Part shown: positions 1-13,100 of the stretch, in pieces
How positions within the stretch are numbered: the stretch's first letter is position 1
Layout: each line of letters opens with the position of its first letter
Assembly: GCF_001039355.2 (NCBI RefSeq)
Contig: NW_019775717.1
Span: 124,001 to 188,000 of the forward strand
Length of the DNA stretch: 64,000 nucleotides
Direction of reading: 5' to 3'
Origin: Lingula anatina
Lineage: Eukaryota; Brachiopoda; Lingulata; Lingulida; Lingulidae
Translations under genes and position numbers: made by a program
Notes under the pieces: model-generated
The model's input: the letters and a program-made list of their open reading frames with translations, nothing else
Database searches by the model: none
Told to the model about the DNA's origin: nothing

Positions 1-1089
1 TTGACTTTGTATGCATCTTTAATCAAAGGAAAAAATATACTATCACTAAAAATCAAATTAACTTACTGCAATCATTTTGAAACAATGTCGGTGCACAAGT
101 GTCTCCTGAAAGTGTCTGATGAAAATTCATACAATGCAAACTCGCTGTCGAGATTATGATAAATAAAGGTGACATACTGATAATGAAGTCCGGGATTTAT
201 TTTGTCAAAAGTGCGTTAAACACCCTCTAATATTTATAGAGAAGTGTGACAGGCAGCAGATATGAATCAAACCATTGGTACACATGAACCCTGTTCAATC
301 GCAGTGTATTCTGATATGCTTCGATCATGTAATGAATTAAGCGGAAATAGACTTCTATGAAATGCACTGTAAATTAGAACAACGAGGGGTTATATAATAT
401 AACAAAGCGTACACAAAAACACCGATAGCTTGGCCAACAGCTCAGGAAGTGGGCGGCTTACCGAGTATATCAGGAAAGACAGAATAGTATAAATCAATAC
501 TCTTTTCACTATTGCTAAATCTGCTCATTCTGTTGAATGAATTAATGAAATGGGGCGTAGTAATATCTTATTCAGGTAATTTTAAGTCTTTTAGTAATTT
601 CCCTTAATATTAAGTAGTCATTTAATGTACCTTGCAAGTTTATATCTGTACACAGTTGTTGTATCTAAATTTAGAATCTTGTTCGATAACGTGTATGTTA
701 GCTTAAATATCCATGTGCTACAATTTAACAAATCACAATTTAAATGTACATATATCAACTAAGAGTTAATAACATTATATTTGAACAGATATTTTTGCAT
801 TATTTCATTGAAATAACGTGCCTTTGAACATGCTCAACATGGGATGCACAACATTCTAAATGAGAAACCTGCATCATATCCTATCATGTTTCTTTAGAAC
901 TAAGAAAGTAAAAAACCCAACCAAAACTTAAAACGGGCAGTTTCAAATCCTTAAGAGTAGGGGAAGGAGGTGGGGTTAAAAAAGCTCCAAGTCTGCACGC
1001 AGTTGTAAATAAGCACTTTACACCTTGGCCAACCGGTAACAATTTGTATCCATTCTAATTATTGCTTCCTATTTCAATAAATACCTTAC
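1..1089 (-). other. Intron of the leftmost PAN/Caspr-like gene
   Basis: No exon is visible. The stretch is alignable by eye with the intron at about 15220-16360 of the neighbouring paralogue (for example the stretch near 70-110 resembles 15325-15365, and 460-560 resembles 16030-16130). In that paralogue the next downstream exon, the start of the F5/8C domain, would lie just past the left edge of this window. Confidence 0.6.
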
Positions 1090-3317
1090 CTTCAACCCAG
1101 GAAGAGCAAACCAAGGGTCCCAGCGTCTCATAACCGAATTCAGTAGAGTTATCGATGTCAGCGATCCTAGTCTGTACGACAGGAAGTAACACTTTCTCCT
1201 GGATGTAGCCTGCATCATATCTCCACACGGCGTCCTCGTTATCACAGCTGCACTGTTCTGTAAAGATAAACCATGATTCATTGCCAGCGAAAAGAGACTC
1301 GGGTTAATTGCCACTCCGGCCAGTTTCAAGACGTATGCTGATGGTACTCCACAAGGAAGGTCGTCAATGAGTTTAGTTAATATGATATTGCATCAGGCGA
1401 TGCTTTGCAATTTCAATTAATAAACATGTCAAGTACCTTAAATGTATTGGCATATACCAAATGCAATTGCTGTTGATGATATTTGGTTTGTATATCTACA
1501 TATGTATACATGTACTAGTATATCTTTGACAAGATACATCAACATCACAAATCACATTGACTAAACACATTCATTCAAACTGTAATATTAATTGTAGAAC
1601 ACCACATGTTCAACCGATCATACTTGCCACAGTTTCTATCAATTCTTACCTGCACCCTCACTGCAGGCAGAGTATTTACCACAAAGGCAGGTTGCAGTTG
1701 GAGAACCCCCCGCGAAGTAATGTCCCCAGTAATTGTACTGGCCGTAACGGTCAGTTTGAGAGGTCTCTGTCCCCATGCCTGTAAAGCAACAATATTCCTG
1801 CCTACTTTTCATTTTGCTTACAGCGTGTAATGCAGACTACTGGCTCTATCTTTGCTTGTAACATGAAAGTCATGAAATCGAACATTAAGACCAAACTGTG
1901 AAACCAATTCATAATTGCACCAAATGTAAGACAACGGTAGCCTAATCTGAATACAAAGGTTCAAATGTCCTACCCCCTATTCCGTGACATTCTATCTTAC
2001 GGTACTGATGGCAATGGCTGGACGCGTCCACCAGGGTTGTTATCTGTGCTAACGTGGCACTTGTACCCACCAAACTTCGGTAAAGGTACCCTGGATGATC
2101 TGGTCCAAGTTGGCCACTTCGTCCCTCTAAGTTGTGGTGGACAATAGTCAGGGGAGGGTCAAAGGTCATGTCACACTCCACCCCAATCTCAGTCAGTGGA
2201 CCAACACCGTCCACATCTATAGTGTACGAGCCACTCGGATAACCGTTTGTTTTCAAGATGTCGCACGTGAGGGCTTCAAAACAAGAAAACATCGTTTCAG
2301 TTTAGTACTTTTTATATAACAATATTACTGCTCAGTTACCAGAAAAACTAAACTGATATCTTGTCTTTATAGAAATCAGACATACAAAATATCTAGAATC
2401 TCCCCGTTAATGGACAATTTTAGCGGAAACACACTGAAACATACCATCTGAAAGAAGCGAGAAAAGAACTATTGCGGATGCTGTATTCACTCCCACTGGC
2501 CGGGAATTTGTTGCAGTCAACCTCAATGTGTACAGAAAACCCATAGTCAGATTAGCTACAAGTGACGTCACATTATCTCGATGCCCGGGGTCGGGCATGG
2601 TCACTTTTGTAACGTAAGAATTATCATCAGAGTTCTGTATTTTTACATCAATGGTGAAGGTTTGATCAAAGCCGCCATTCTCTCCTGCCACCCATGTGAT
2701 GTGAACAGTGGAGTTCTCTGTTATATTGACGAACATAATCGTCGGTGCTTGTGGCGAACCTACAACAAAAATTCAAAGTATCGCAATATGTAAACTTATA
2801 ACTAATTACACCCCCCCCCCCACACACACACACACAATACCATGCGGTTAAATTTTAGAATATATCCAGTTTTCATATTTTTTTTCAATTTGGTCATCGA
2901 CATAATCAAATTGGTAAATATACCTTAAACAAAGAAAAAAAAATTAATGTTTAATGTACTTAACCAAACCATGACGTCATAGAAGACCTCACCTTTGCCA
3001 GTATCTAAAAACTCCCAGTCACTGTTTTCCTTTAGTACTGCCCCAGCGTCATCATGGATTGTTTTGTCATTTATTTCACACGTCCTGTTTGCTGGACTGT
3101 AGTTGACAGATGTACAGCCTACAGGACCAAGAGAGAGACATCTCTTTGAACAGTCTATTTTAGAGCGCACAGTGCGTACCACATCCAGTGCCCCGTTCTC
3201 TAAGCGAAATCCTTTTTGTACGCGAAAATTCTCCGAACGGTACCCGCCAGCGTTGACCAATTGGTGCACCATACAGAGCACGATTGCTGCCTTGTTTATG
3301 CACTGTTTCAGTGTCAT
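1090..3317 (-). CDS. Secreted PAN-FN3-Caspr-type fibrinogen-like protein (3' part outside window)
   Basis: Five exons on the minus strand: 2993-3317, 2445-2759, 1974-2273, 1650-1778, 1090-1257. All have GT-AG introns in phase 1, and together they code for 412 residues before the gene leaves the window. The ATG at 3317 is followed by a hydrophobic signal peptide (about residues 1-23). Exon 1 is a PAN/apple domain with paired cysteines (SKIDCSKRCLSLG, CTSVNYSP, CEINDKT). Exon 2 is an FN3-like sandwich (ITW, YTLRLTATNS). Exons 3-5 form one fibrinogen-like domain of the neurexin IV/Caspr type (YTIDVDG, VECDM, CHQYRKIECHG, FAGGSP, GPLVC). The open phase-1 end and its near copy at 18998 suggest that F5/8C and further domains follow. 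It is probably a secreted adhesion or recognition protein. The ligand is unknown. Confidence 0.85.
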
Positions 3318-3392
3318 GGCGCAAACTTAACTTCGAAATTCCCTTTTCTATATTTCAATCAACACGATGTGAAGTTTCAAATACATTTACGG

Positions 3393-3399
3393 ATATATA
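3393..3399 (-). promoter_or_regulatory. Possible TATA box upstream of the leftmost PAN gene
   Basis: On the minus strand a TATATAT run lies about 75 bases before the ATG at 3317. Position and base content suit a TATA box with a short 5' leader. The region is AT-rich, so chance occurrence is likely. Confidence 0.2.
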
Positions 3400-4270
3400 G
3401 TGCTACATGTTTCAGATAGTCAAAGACTTTTACGTGGATACCTATTGCCTCCAGAAATGCTATCGATATTTTCCATAAAACGGATTGTCTCACTTTTAAA
3501 TCAAAAGGCTTTGTTTGTGACTGCGTATTTTGGCGTTATTGACGGTTGTGTACATATAAATTAGCAAGTAAAACCCTGAAAAGTCTTTTCGGTAGCTGCT
3601 TTCCTTCTCAACAACGCGGTAATTGGTCCCATGTTTATTCAATTGATGACATGTGAAAGCCAAATAACACATTTCCTTTGTATCTTCAGTCTACTGATTA
3701 TTTGAAATCCTATCGGCTAATGGCCTCTTTAATGTCTGGAAAGAGCACATATTATCTACGGTGTTTTGACCCCCTACAAATTGAGTTGTTCGGAGTACAT
3801 AATCCTATATCCTGAACAAGAAACAATGAACAATTGTAGAATTGGGCTTTGTATTTCGCTGAAATCAGACTAGAAAATTTCACTACCCAGTGCAGTGTGA
3901 AGCCATTATTGTATTTAATGAGAGTTATTACCAGTTATTACCAGTTCATTTTTTTGTTCAAATTTGAGACTATTTCAACTCCAATTGTCCAAACCCATCA
4001 TGCATTCGCTTGCCTTCGTTTGCCTTCGTTAAAGGAAAAATAATTCTTCGTTTTGGCCAAAAAATTAATTTTCCCGGAGTAAACAACAATTTTCTCATAT
4101 TTACCAATGTTTAATGAATCCATTTTACATTCAAAGTTAGTCCCTTTTTTTCTAAAGTTTGGATTTTTTTGTTTCAATCTCTTTAGAGATTATAACAGAT
4201 TATAGCAATCAATGGATGTCAAATGGTCTAAAGACAAGCTCAGATATAAGAATATAATAACTATAACTGT
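3400..4270. other. Upstream flank shared with the second paralogue
   Basis: No gene is seen. Bases about 3590-3770 match about 19280-19460 closely, so the duplication that made the first two minus-strand genes carried their upstream DNA along. This includes a block around the shared CGGTAATTGGTCCCAT stretch. Confidence 0.6.
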
Positions 4271-4274
4271 CGTT

Positions 4275-4400
4275 TTTTTGGTGAAATAATAATAATAATA
4301 ATAATAATAGTAATAATAATAATTTATTTTTCTATGGCGCATTCCATTAAAAATCTCAATGCGCCTTACAACATTCACTTAAAAGAGCTAAATAACACAA
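4275..4400. repeat. (AAT)n followed by a dispersed-repeat tail
   Basis: A TAA microsatellite runs straight into a conserved tail (a GCGCATTCCAT core, then CAATGCGCCTTACAA). The same order, (AAT)n then GCGCATTCCAT and CAATGCACTTTACAA, occurs at 18530-18605. This is how the 3' ends of SINE- or LINE-like retroposons look. The family cannot be named by eye. A single N interrupts the sequence further on, at 4627. Confidence 0.5.
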
Positions 4401-4902
4401 TACTAATATAAGAACACATTACAATTTTAAAGGACTAAGAACTAATTTAAAGAACCAATTATTCATATTCTAAAATGATAAGAACCTAAAGTGACAACAT
4501 TTAAAATTAATCATAAAATTACAGTACACCTTATTAAAAACTAAAATGAACTATATGATATTTACTGATAGGCTATTCTAAAAATATGAGTTTTCAAAAG
4601 CTTTTTAAAAGTATCTTTGTCACCTGNAAGTCCAGAAATAGAATATATTTTATTTCTATGAGTTGTTCACAATGTTTTTATTGTGAAATATAGATCTCAC
4701 ACGAAGTGTTATTGTGCCTTTAAATTTTCTTTTGCGTGATAAACACAATTTCCATTCTGATTTGTAAATCCACCATTCAATATTTCCTTATAAGGCAATA
4801 TCTGAAAGCGTTGTTTTTAATAAAAATTCTAAAATATTATTTTAATTACATCATATTTGGATTGTACCCCAAACTCAGTTTGCATGTGCTAAACACATGG
4901 TA

Positions 4903-5119
4903 CACTGTAAAAACAGTGTTTAGCACTTCAACACATTTCTAAGCGCCTTTTTGTCTCATTTTTTCGATGCGTTTAGCTCCTAAGCACGTTAAGCTCCTTA
5001 ACATGTTGCATGCTTTGACGCATATTAAATGTAGGGTGTATTTGTTTAACTTTTAGGTGGTAAGGGTTTCATCTGTTTTAGTCACACACGCGCGTACATA
5101 CACACACACACACACACGG

Positions 5120-5166
<47 letters not shown>

Positions 5167-6392
5167 AACTAAGTCACAGTCACCTTTAACTGCTATAGCG
5201 ATCTCTATCTATAACATTGTACCGTGAACTGTCCACTACGTCGACTTCACACCGTCACCTTTACAGCGGGACTTATTCATCCTTGTGTTAGCTGACCTTG
5301 CGAGGGAGTTAATTGGAATATATTTCTGAAAAACAAGTTAGGAAAATTCACTAGTTTACTGAGGACACGAAACAGCTATCACTTTTACTTTAACACATTT
5401 TTTTCATATTTTGATAAAATGCATTACGGTATTGATGTCTATTTATTTTTCCGGAAGTAATGGACAATAGAACATCACGATGATGGTGGGGTATTCATTA
5501 TAATGGTTTATTTGAGCTTTCATCGCATGCTGGCTATTTTGGTAACGATAGTCCGAATATTTAACAAATCGCACCGCTCTAGTCGCCTACTAACCCCATG
5601 CCCAATTAGGAATTAACCGCTAACTGTAGTTCATACAGCACTAAGATCTAATAAACGGATATATTAGATCTTAGTACAGCATAAGACATGTTTTGGATAT
5701 TTATAAAAAAAGGTTTTCAAAACATTAAATAATGTTTTTCCAGAATGTTATAAAACGCTTATAAAACCGCAGGGGCATCATTTTGCATGTTAAAAACACC
5801 CATAACGTTACCATAACGTTATTCTATACCATCACCATCATGTAACCAGCAGATAACGTCGTGAATTTGTTATTTGGATTATTACTTAATAGGCCAATTG
5901 TACATGATCACTCCTTACTGCAAGGAAGGACACAACGCGTTCGAGCAGGCTGCTCCACGCCTCCAACAGCTCCATACGTTTACAAGGGGAAATGTTAAGC
6001 CAAATTGTTGAGTCTTGTAATAAAGTTATGGGATCGTATACATGGGATTGTGAAGTATTTTGTTTCTGTGACAAGCTTGAAAAGCTAAGCGTGTTGTTCA
6101 GCAACTCCACGCGTTTAGGAATTCCACACCTATAGCAGCTCCATATGTTTAGCAGTCTCACGCGCTTAGCAGGGGAAGTGCTTAGCCAATGTGCTTAGCT
6201 TGTGATAGACTTGTTACAGAAGTATATGCTGGTGAAGCTAAGCACATAGCTAAGCGTGTAACACTGCCAACGTGTCTAGCTTTTTTTTTTTTCTGTGAAA
6301 CGCTTGTAAAGCTTTTACACATATTTCTAAATGCGTATAGGTGCCTAACGTGTGTTGTATGCATTCAAATGCTAAGCCCTGTTTTTACAGTG
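4903..6392. mobile_element. Non-autonomous inverted-repeat DNA transposon, copy 1 (1.49 kb)
   Basis: The ends are inverted copies: CACTGTAAAAACAG on the left and CTGTTTTTACAGTG on the right, each flanked by TA. This fits a TA target-site duplication as made by Tc1/mariner-type transposases. The inside has no credible coding region. It holds a (CA)n tract (about 5086-5161) and many short variants of a GCTTAGC/CGTTTAGC word. A second copy lies at 9669-11374. Confidence 0.8.
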
Positions 6393-7262
6393 TAAAAACT
6401 TAAAATTTGATTGTGAAATTAAACAATCTAACCTATATGTGATATTGGCATTTTCCATCATTTCCTTACACAAAACAATTCCCGGCACTTTTTGAGCCAT
6501 AAGAAAAGTATACTTGCACTCAATAACTCGGTAGGCCATTTTGTACTTATCCAATTCTACTTTCTTTATTGCTAGCAATAATTGAAGGTAAGCCATTAAC
6601 TTGACAACAGCACGTTGAACAAAAAAAGGCAACTGAGAGAACAATGGGTACTCAGTGTTAGTATTAATATCAACAAATACTTCATTTAGGGATTTGGATG
6701 TCAACTAATAAAGACAAACTGATTTTATCACCAAGAATCCTAGCCACAGGTGACCGGGGGAGATGACAATGACTCTTTAAGTAGGCCTATAACATCACAC
6801 TTTGCTAGTAAACGTTGACATGTGATTTTGGTGGTTTCTAGATAGGATGATAAGACAAAAATAATCATTCTTTACAGACTGAATAGCATCAACCTAACAC
6901 GACTTGTCGGTCCACCAGCTATGGACCTTGGTCACGTAAATGACAATGGCACGTACAATGTAGATATTGAAACCCTTAGCAGACTACCAGGTCTGCTGCA
7001 AATTATCTGCAATGTTGCTGCAAATTTGCTGCCAGCTGCAACTCCTTTTGCAAATTTGCTTCAAATTTACAGCACACTTTTCATTCGAGTTCAACGTCGT
7101 AATTTGTCCTCTAACACATGCCTCTTAGTATTGGCCTGGCTACGCATTCAGTTACGTCATACCCATACATCAGTTACGTCATACCCATACATCAGTTACG
7201 TCATACTCATACATCCTGTATCACTGCTAATGCTTCAGAGTTCTAGAAGTTGACATAAGATT
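6393..7262. other. Intergenic, no gene seen
   Basis: Bases about 6640-6725 resemble about 19560-19645, another trace of the duplication of gene flanks. A three-fold short direct repeat of a CAGTTACGTCATACCCATACAT unit lies around 7150-7215. Open frames here show no family features. Confidence 0.5.
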
Positions 7263-7910
7263 CTACCCCTGGCAAACCAGTGGTCCTATTGTGTGGTAGC
7301 CTTGTTCAGCTCCCTCGCCCGTGTCACCAACTTTTACCATAGTAACTGGCAGATAATCCGACTGAGTGATGTAACCTTCGTCTGATCGCCAGACAAAGTC
7401 ATTTGAGTCGCAGTTGCAATCTGAAAGTTAATGTATGAACAGTATTTTATAATGAAAATTTTGTGAGAAAATATTTCAACCTTTAAAAATTGCTGTGTAT
7501 TTCTATTTCTCAATTCTTTCTTTATTTCGCCCTGAATTTTACTTACTGGCATTGCCCCTAATAGGTTTCTTAGCTACGATTTATTTTAATTCGTAACCTC
7601 GTTGCTATCAAAACATACTATTGATGGCGTTTGCACAGGATCCGTCTTTTGCGCATGCGCAATTGCCTGTGGCGCCATCTGGATCCCCACCGGCCCAGAA
7701 TGTTGACTGCTGTCCGTGTCGATCATACCAGGCGGTATGTATATTGGGACTGCTTTGGATATGTGAGCCGTAGCATTCATATTTAATGTATTGGGTACAG
7801 TTGAAACTGACGATATCCACATAAGCCGCTATTTGATCTGTATTTACTGGAAAAACAAACAAATATACGCACACCTGATATACAACATGGCAGCAATGAA
7901 GAATACCAGT

Positions 7911-7969
<59 letters not shown>

Positions 7970-10135
7970 AATGCTCTAATTAATGGAGTACAAAGATGAT
8001 AATTAGTTTGAACACACTGAAAAAGCAACCAAGTTCAATTTTTGAAATTAAGTAAAGCATTTTGTGAATGCTCTAATTAATGGAGTACAAAGATGATAAT
8101 TAGTTTGAACACACTGAAAAAGCAACCAAGTTCAATTTTTGAAATTAAGTAGAGCATTTTGCCTCAAAATCAGAACAATATCACAGTAGCAACACTAACA
8201 GTTATATGACAAATCTACCGAATAGGACAAAGCCGGATCATAGCCCATCACGTGTGTCCTGTCTTCATAATCATGGTGAAAGGTCACAGTGGGTGGTGTA
8301 GTTGACATATCACAATACACCTCGAAAGCGGCCACACCACCACCGCCATCTGGGTCAACCCAATAGACGCCGCTAGTGCTGTTAAACCGTTTCCATTCCG
8401 TGCAAGAGGGCAAAGCTAAAGAAACAGGAATATTCCATATGTCAGCATACTGAAACCAGTGTACAGGTGTGTTAGAATGGAACCATATCTGCATAAATTG
8501 TAGTTGAAAAAATTAAAGATGTTAAGGTAACTTTAAGTATGAGATATTGAGGTAATATTTTACAATAAAATCAATGGAATCTCACCAGGTTGACATTCCA
8601 ATGGCCCAATGGTATAATAGCCATATTCACCGGCGTTCCCCGTGTCACCGTTGTAGAAAGCTTCAATTGGGAGCAAGGACTTGTCTGTGAAATATCCCTC
8701 ATCTTCTCTCAACACTCTGTCGTTTTTATTACAGTTACAGTCACTTCTGCCGTCTGAATTAGACAACAGTGTAAATATTAAATCGTGATTTTCCTCTCGA
8801 TTGTTTTGGAGAGCGTAGGGGTACATTGGGTTCCAGATGTCAGCAGAAACTGTTCAGAGTTTTGGCAAAGGTAGTTTTCACTGACCTCTGCAACTAAGAG
8901 CTATCAATGGATGCAATTATTGATAAGAATAAAATGCAAAGTAAAAGGACAAAAAATCTTTAAAGGAGACATTCAGAAGCAATGGACCTGCAGACACTTG
9001 GATATGTATACCGCATTATTTTTCATTTCTATATCGCTAGTTCACATGCTCAACGCTATCTAACGTAATCCAAACATTTAAAACCAAAACCAAGAAATGG
9101 ACCTGGGATTGCTTACCATATAATGCTCGGAGGATTAACGTATATACACTGAATGTATAGATGTACGTTATTTCAAGCAATCCGTCAAACAAAACGCGCG
9201 TGTACGTGCAGTGTAGCAAAGGAAAAAATGGGGCAATCTATTCCAAATAAAAACTTACCGACACAATTTCCAGCAACTCCACAGGCACATAAATTCGCAC
9301 TATTACCACCAGCCCAATACGGGATTTTTGTACCACCTGAATGTACAAGCGATGTTTAAGACACACAATGTTACATAAATAATATACATGTTTTTCAACC
9401 AAACAAGATTAATTGTTTGAAATAGACCCGCACGTGGTTGGACCAGCGGTAATCGCGATAACGGTTGAACTTTTTGTTGGTTTTAATTCCCCTCCTGCTT
9501 TTGTGGTTTTCAGAGGCAGAACATTGGTAACTGCCAGAGTATAAGGGTGCTACATACCGTAGGGGGTGGCTGCAGGGACAGCAAGGACACCGCAAGGAGA
9601 GTTTTAGGACACTTAAAGAGAAAGGGCTCTGTGTCATCACATTTAAATTGACAAATCGATGTTGTATACACTGTAAAAACAGCGTTTAGCTCCAAGACAC
9701 ATTTCTAAGCACCTGTTTTGTCTTATTTTTTCGATGCGTTTAGCTCCTAAGCACGTTAAGCTCCTTAACATGTTGCACGCTTTGACGCGTATTAAATGTG
9801 GGGTGTATTTGCTTAACTTATAGGTGGTAAGGGTTTCATCTGTTTTAGTCACACACACGCGTGTACACACACACACACACACGAAGCCATGGTCACCTTT
9901 AACTGCTATAGCTATATCTATAACAGGGTACCGTGAACTGTCAACAGCGTTAACTTCACACCGTTACCTTTACAGCGGGACTTATTCATCCTTGTTTTAG
10001 CTGACCTTGCCAGGGAGTTTATTAGAATATGTTTCTGAAAATTAACATGTTGCACGCTTTGACGCGTATTAAAAGTAGGGTGTATTTAACTTTTAGGTGG
10101 TAAGGGTTTCATCTGTTTTAGTCACACACGCGCGT

Positions 10136-10166
<31 letters not shown>

Positions 10167-13100
10167 AAAGTCACGGTCACCTTTAACTGCTATAGCGATC
10201 TCTATCTATAACAGGGTACCGTGAACTGTCAACTACGTCGACTTCACACCGTCACCTTCACAGCGGGACTTATTCATCCTTGTGTTAGCTGACCTTGCGA
10301 GGGAGTTAATTGGAATATATTTCTGAAAAACAAGTTAGGAAAATTCACTAGTTTACTGAGGACACGAAACAGCTATCACTTTTACTTTAACACATTTGTT
10401 TTCATATTTTGATAAAATGCGTTACGGTATTGATGTCTATTTATTTTTCCGGAAGTAATGGACAATAGAACATCACGATGATGGTGGGGTATTCATTATA
10501 ATGGTTTATTTGAGCTTTCATCGCATGCTGGCTATTTTGGTAACGATAGTCCGAATATTTAACAAATCGCACCGCTCCTATGCCCAATTAGGAATTAACC
10601 GCTAACTGTAGTTCATACAGCACTAAAATCTAATAAACGGATATATTAGATCTTAGTACAGCATAAGACGTGTTTTGATTATTTATGAAAAAGGTTTTCA
10701 AAACATTAAGTTTTTCCAGAATGTTAAAAAACGCTTATAAAACCGCAGGGACATCATTTTGCATGGAGTTAAAAACACCCATAACGTTACCATAACGTTA
10801 TTCTATACCATCACCATCATGTAACCAGCTGATAACGTCGTGCTATTTGGATTATTAATAAATAGGCCAATTTTACATAATCACACCTTACTGCAAGGAA
10901 GGACACAACGCGTTCGAGCAGGCTGTTCCACGCCTCCAACAGCTCCATACGTTTACAAGGGGAAGTGTTAAGCCAAATTGTTGAGTCTTGTAATAAACTT
11001 GTTATGGGATCGTATACATGGGATTGTGAAGTATCTTTTTTTTCTGTGACAAGCTTGAAAAGCTAAGCGTGTTGTTCAGCAACTTCACGCGTTTAGGAAT
11101 TCCACACCTATAGCAGTTCCATAGCAGCCTCACGCGCTTAGCAGGGGAAGTGCTTAGTCAATGTGCTTAGCTTGTGATTGACTTATTATAGATTCATATG
11201 CCGGTGAAGCTAAACACATAGCTAAACATGTAACACTGTCAACGTGTCTAGCTTTTTCTTCTGTGAAATGCTTGAAAAGCTATACTTGCTTAGCTTTTAC
11301 ACATATTTCTAAATGCGTCTAGGTGCTTAACGTATGTTGAATGTATTCAAATGCTAAACACTGTTTTTACAGTGTACCTGACCTCTAGGTCATGTTGGAG
11401 AAACGGCGCAGCTCTTGCACTGGTTCTAAACACGGAAAACCGTATACGATTTAATCTTATAGCACCCGTGGCAAATGTATACTATATAGTTTTTATTAGT
11501 TAATCGACCAAAGAAATATTGAATTAAAACTTGCCTCTGTCAGTAACGTAGTTGCAATTTCCAAGAGCCGCTGCACCGTGACACCTCCACTTGGCATACT
11601 GGGAGCAGGTGGCAATGGTGTCCACGAACGGCGTCATTTGGGTAGAAATATCTACACTGAAGTAGTTCATAGTCTCGCTCCAACTCCCACAGGCCTCATG
11701 ACCCTAGAATATGGAATACGATGCACGACACATTTCAAAAGTTTGCTACTGTAGAGATTCACATATCTTTATTGATATACATGTTCACATATTACCTCCT
11801 ACCATAGATATATACAACTGACTTCAGCGTTATACGTTACTACGCGTATGAATACACGTGATATACTAGCTCATGTCTTGTGAACAAGTGGAACTTGGGG
11901 CGTCTGGGACCTGTGTTTGTAATACGAGTGTACATGTACCCTACTGAGTCTGTAATAATAATTAAAAATATACCTTACTGAGCCTGTTATAATAATCGAA
12001 AATAATGATTATTTAAATTTTAATTGAAAATATACCTTACTGGGTCTGTAATAATGCTTACAGATTTACCTTACTGGGTTTGTTATAATAATCAAATATA
12101 TACCTCATTTGGTGTTAAATAATAATAATGACAAATATACCTTAACAAGTTTTTTAATGATAATTATGATTATATATTACCAAAATCTGACTTGACTCTT
12201 CCGTATCTCTAGTGTGATGAATGATTGTCTTCCCAGGTGGCGTGGTAGTCATGTCGCACTCTACCAAGAAAGGCCCAACACCATTGTTGGCTCCGTCAGG
12301 GTCGATTTCAAACTGACCGCTGTACCGAAAACCATGCATGTAGTACTCGTAGCACGAACTCATAATGGCTGTAAAATCAAAGCAACCCTTAGTGATATTT
12401 TGAATGGTATGACAATTTTGTGTGTTACCATTTCCTTCACTCAATTTGCGTGGCATGTAATGTGTTCTGATCTTTTTGAGACTCATGCAAAGCGATCATA
12501 CAGGGTAGATTTTCTGTAAAACGTTACCCTGTGATATTAATTTAAATGATACTTTTACAAACTTAATGGTGGCATTTGTCGGGCTAAGTGGCAATAATGT
12601 GCATGGCATTTTTACCGCTTTGTGTGCATCTTTATTTTTTACAGATTAAGTGTCTGATTGGGTGTTTACATGCAGGCATTAAAGGGTCAGGGTCACCAAA
12701 GACAGAGAGAGACAAATCAAAGAAATATTGAGCAACATCATGATGTACTTACACACACATTTGTGAGTTATCCACAGGTACTTCTCTGGTCCTAAACACG
12801 GATCACCAAATACTCCATTACTTGAAGGAACTGTACAGCTAGTACGCTGCTGACACAGGTTCTTGACGGCTCTTATAGATCCCTTCTGATCTGCCCTGCA
12901 ACCAACACTCTCTTGTCCGTAGAACGCATCCAGAATGTCTATCCAGGTCCCAGTAGCACAGGACAGAGAGACGGAACTGCGTTCATTTATCTGGCTGGTA
13001 TTGGCGTACCCTTAAAAATCCAAGCAGGGGTGTCAAAAGTGTCATCAAAATGTACTTGTCTATATGAAATTGTATGTGCCAACTTACTTCACACAATCCC

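Noticed and set aside
5086-5161. Possible CRISPR-like or satellite array
   Set aside because: Plain CA microsatellite within a transposon; no spacer-repeat structure, and the genome is eukaryotic.
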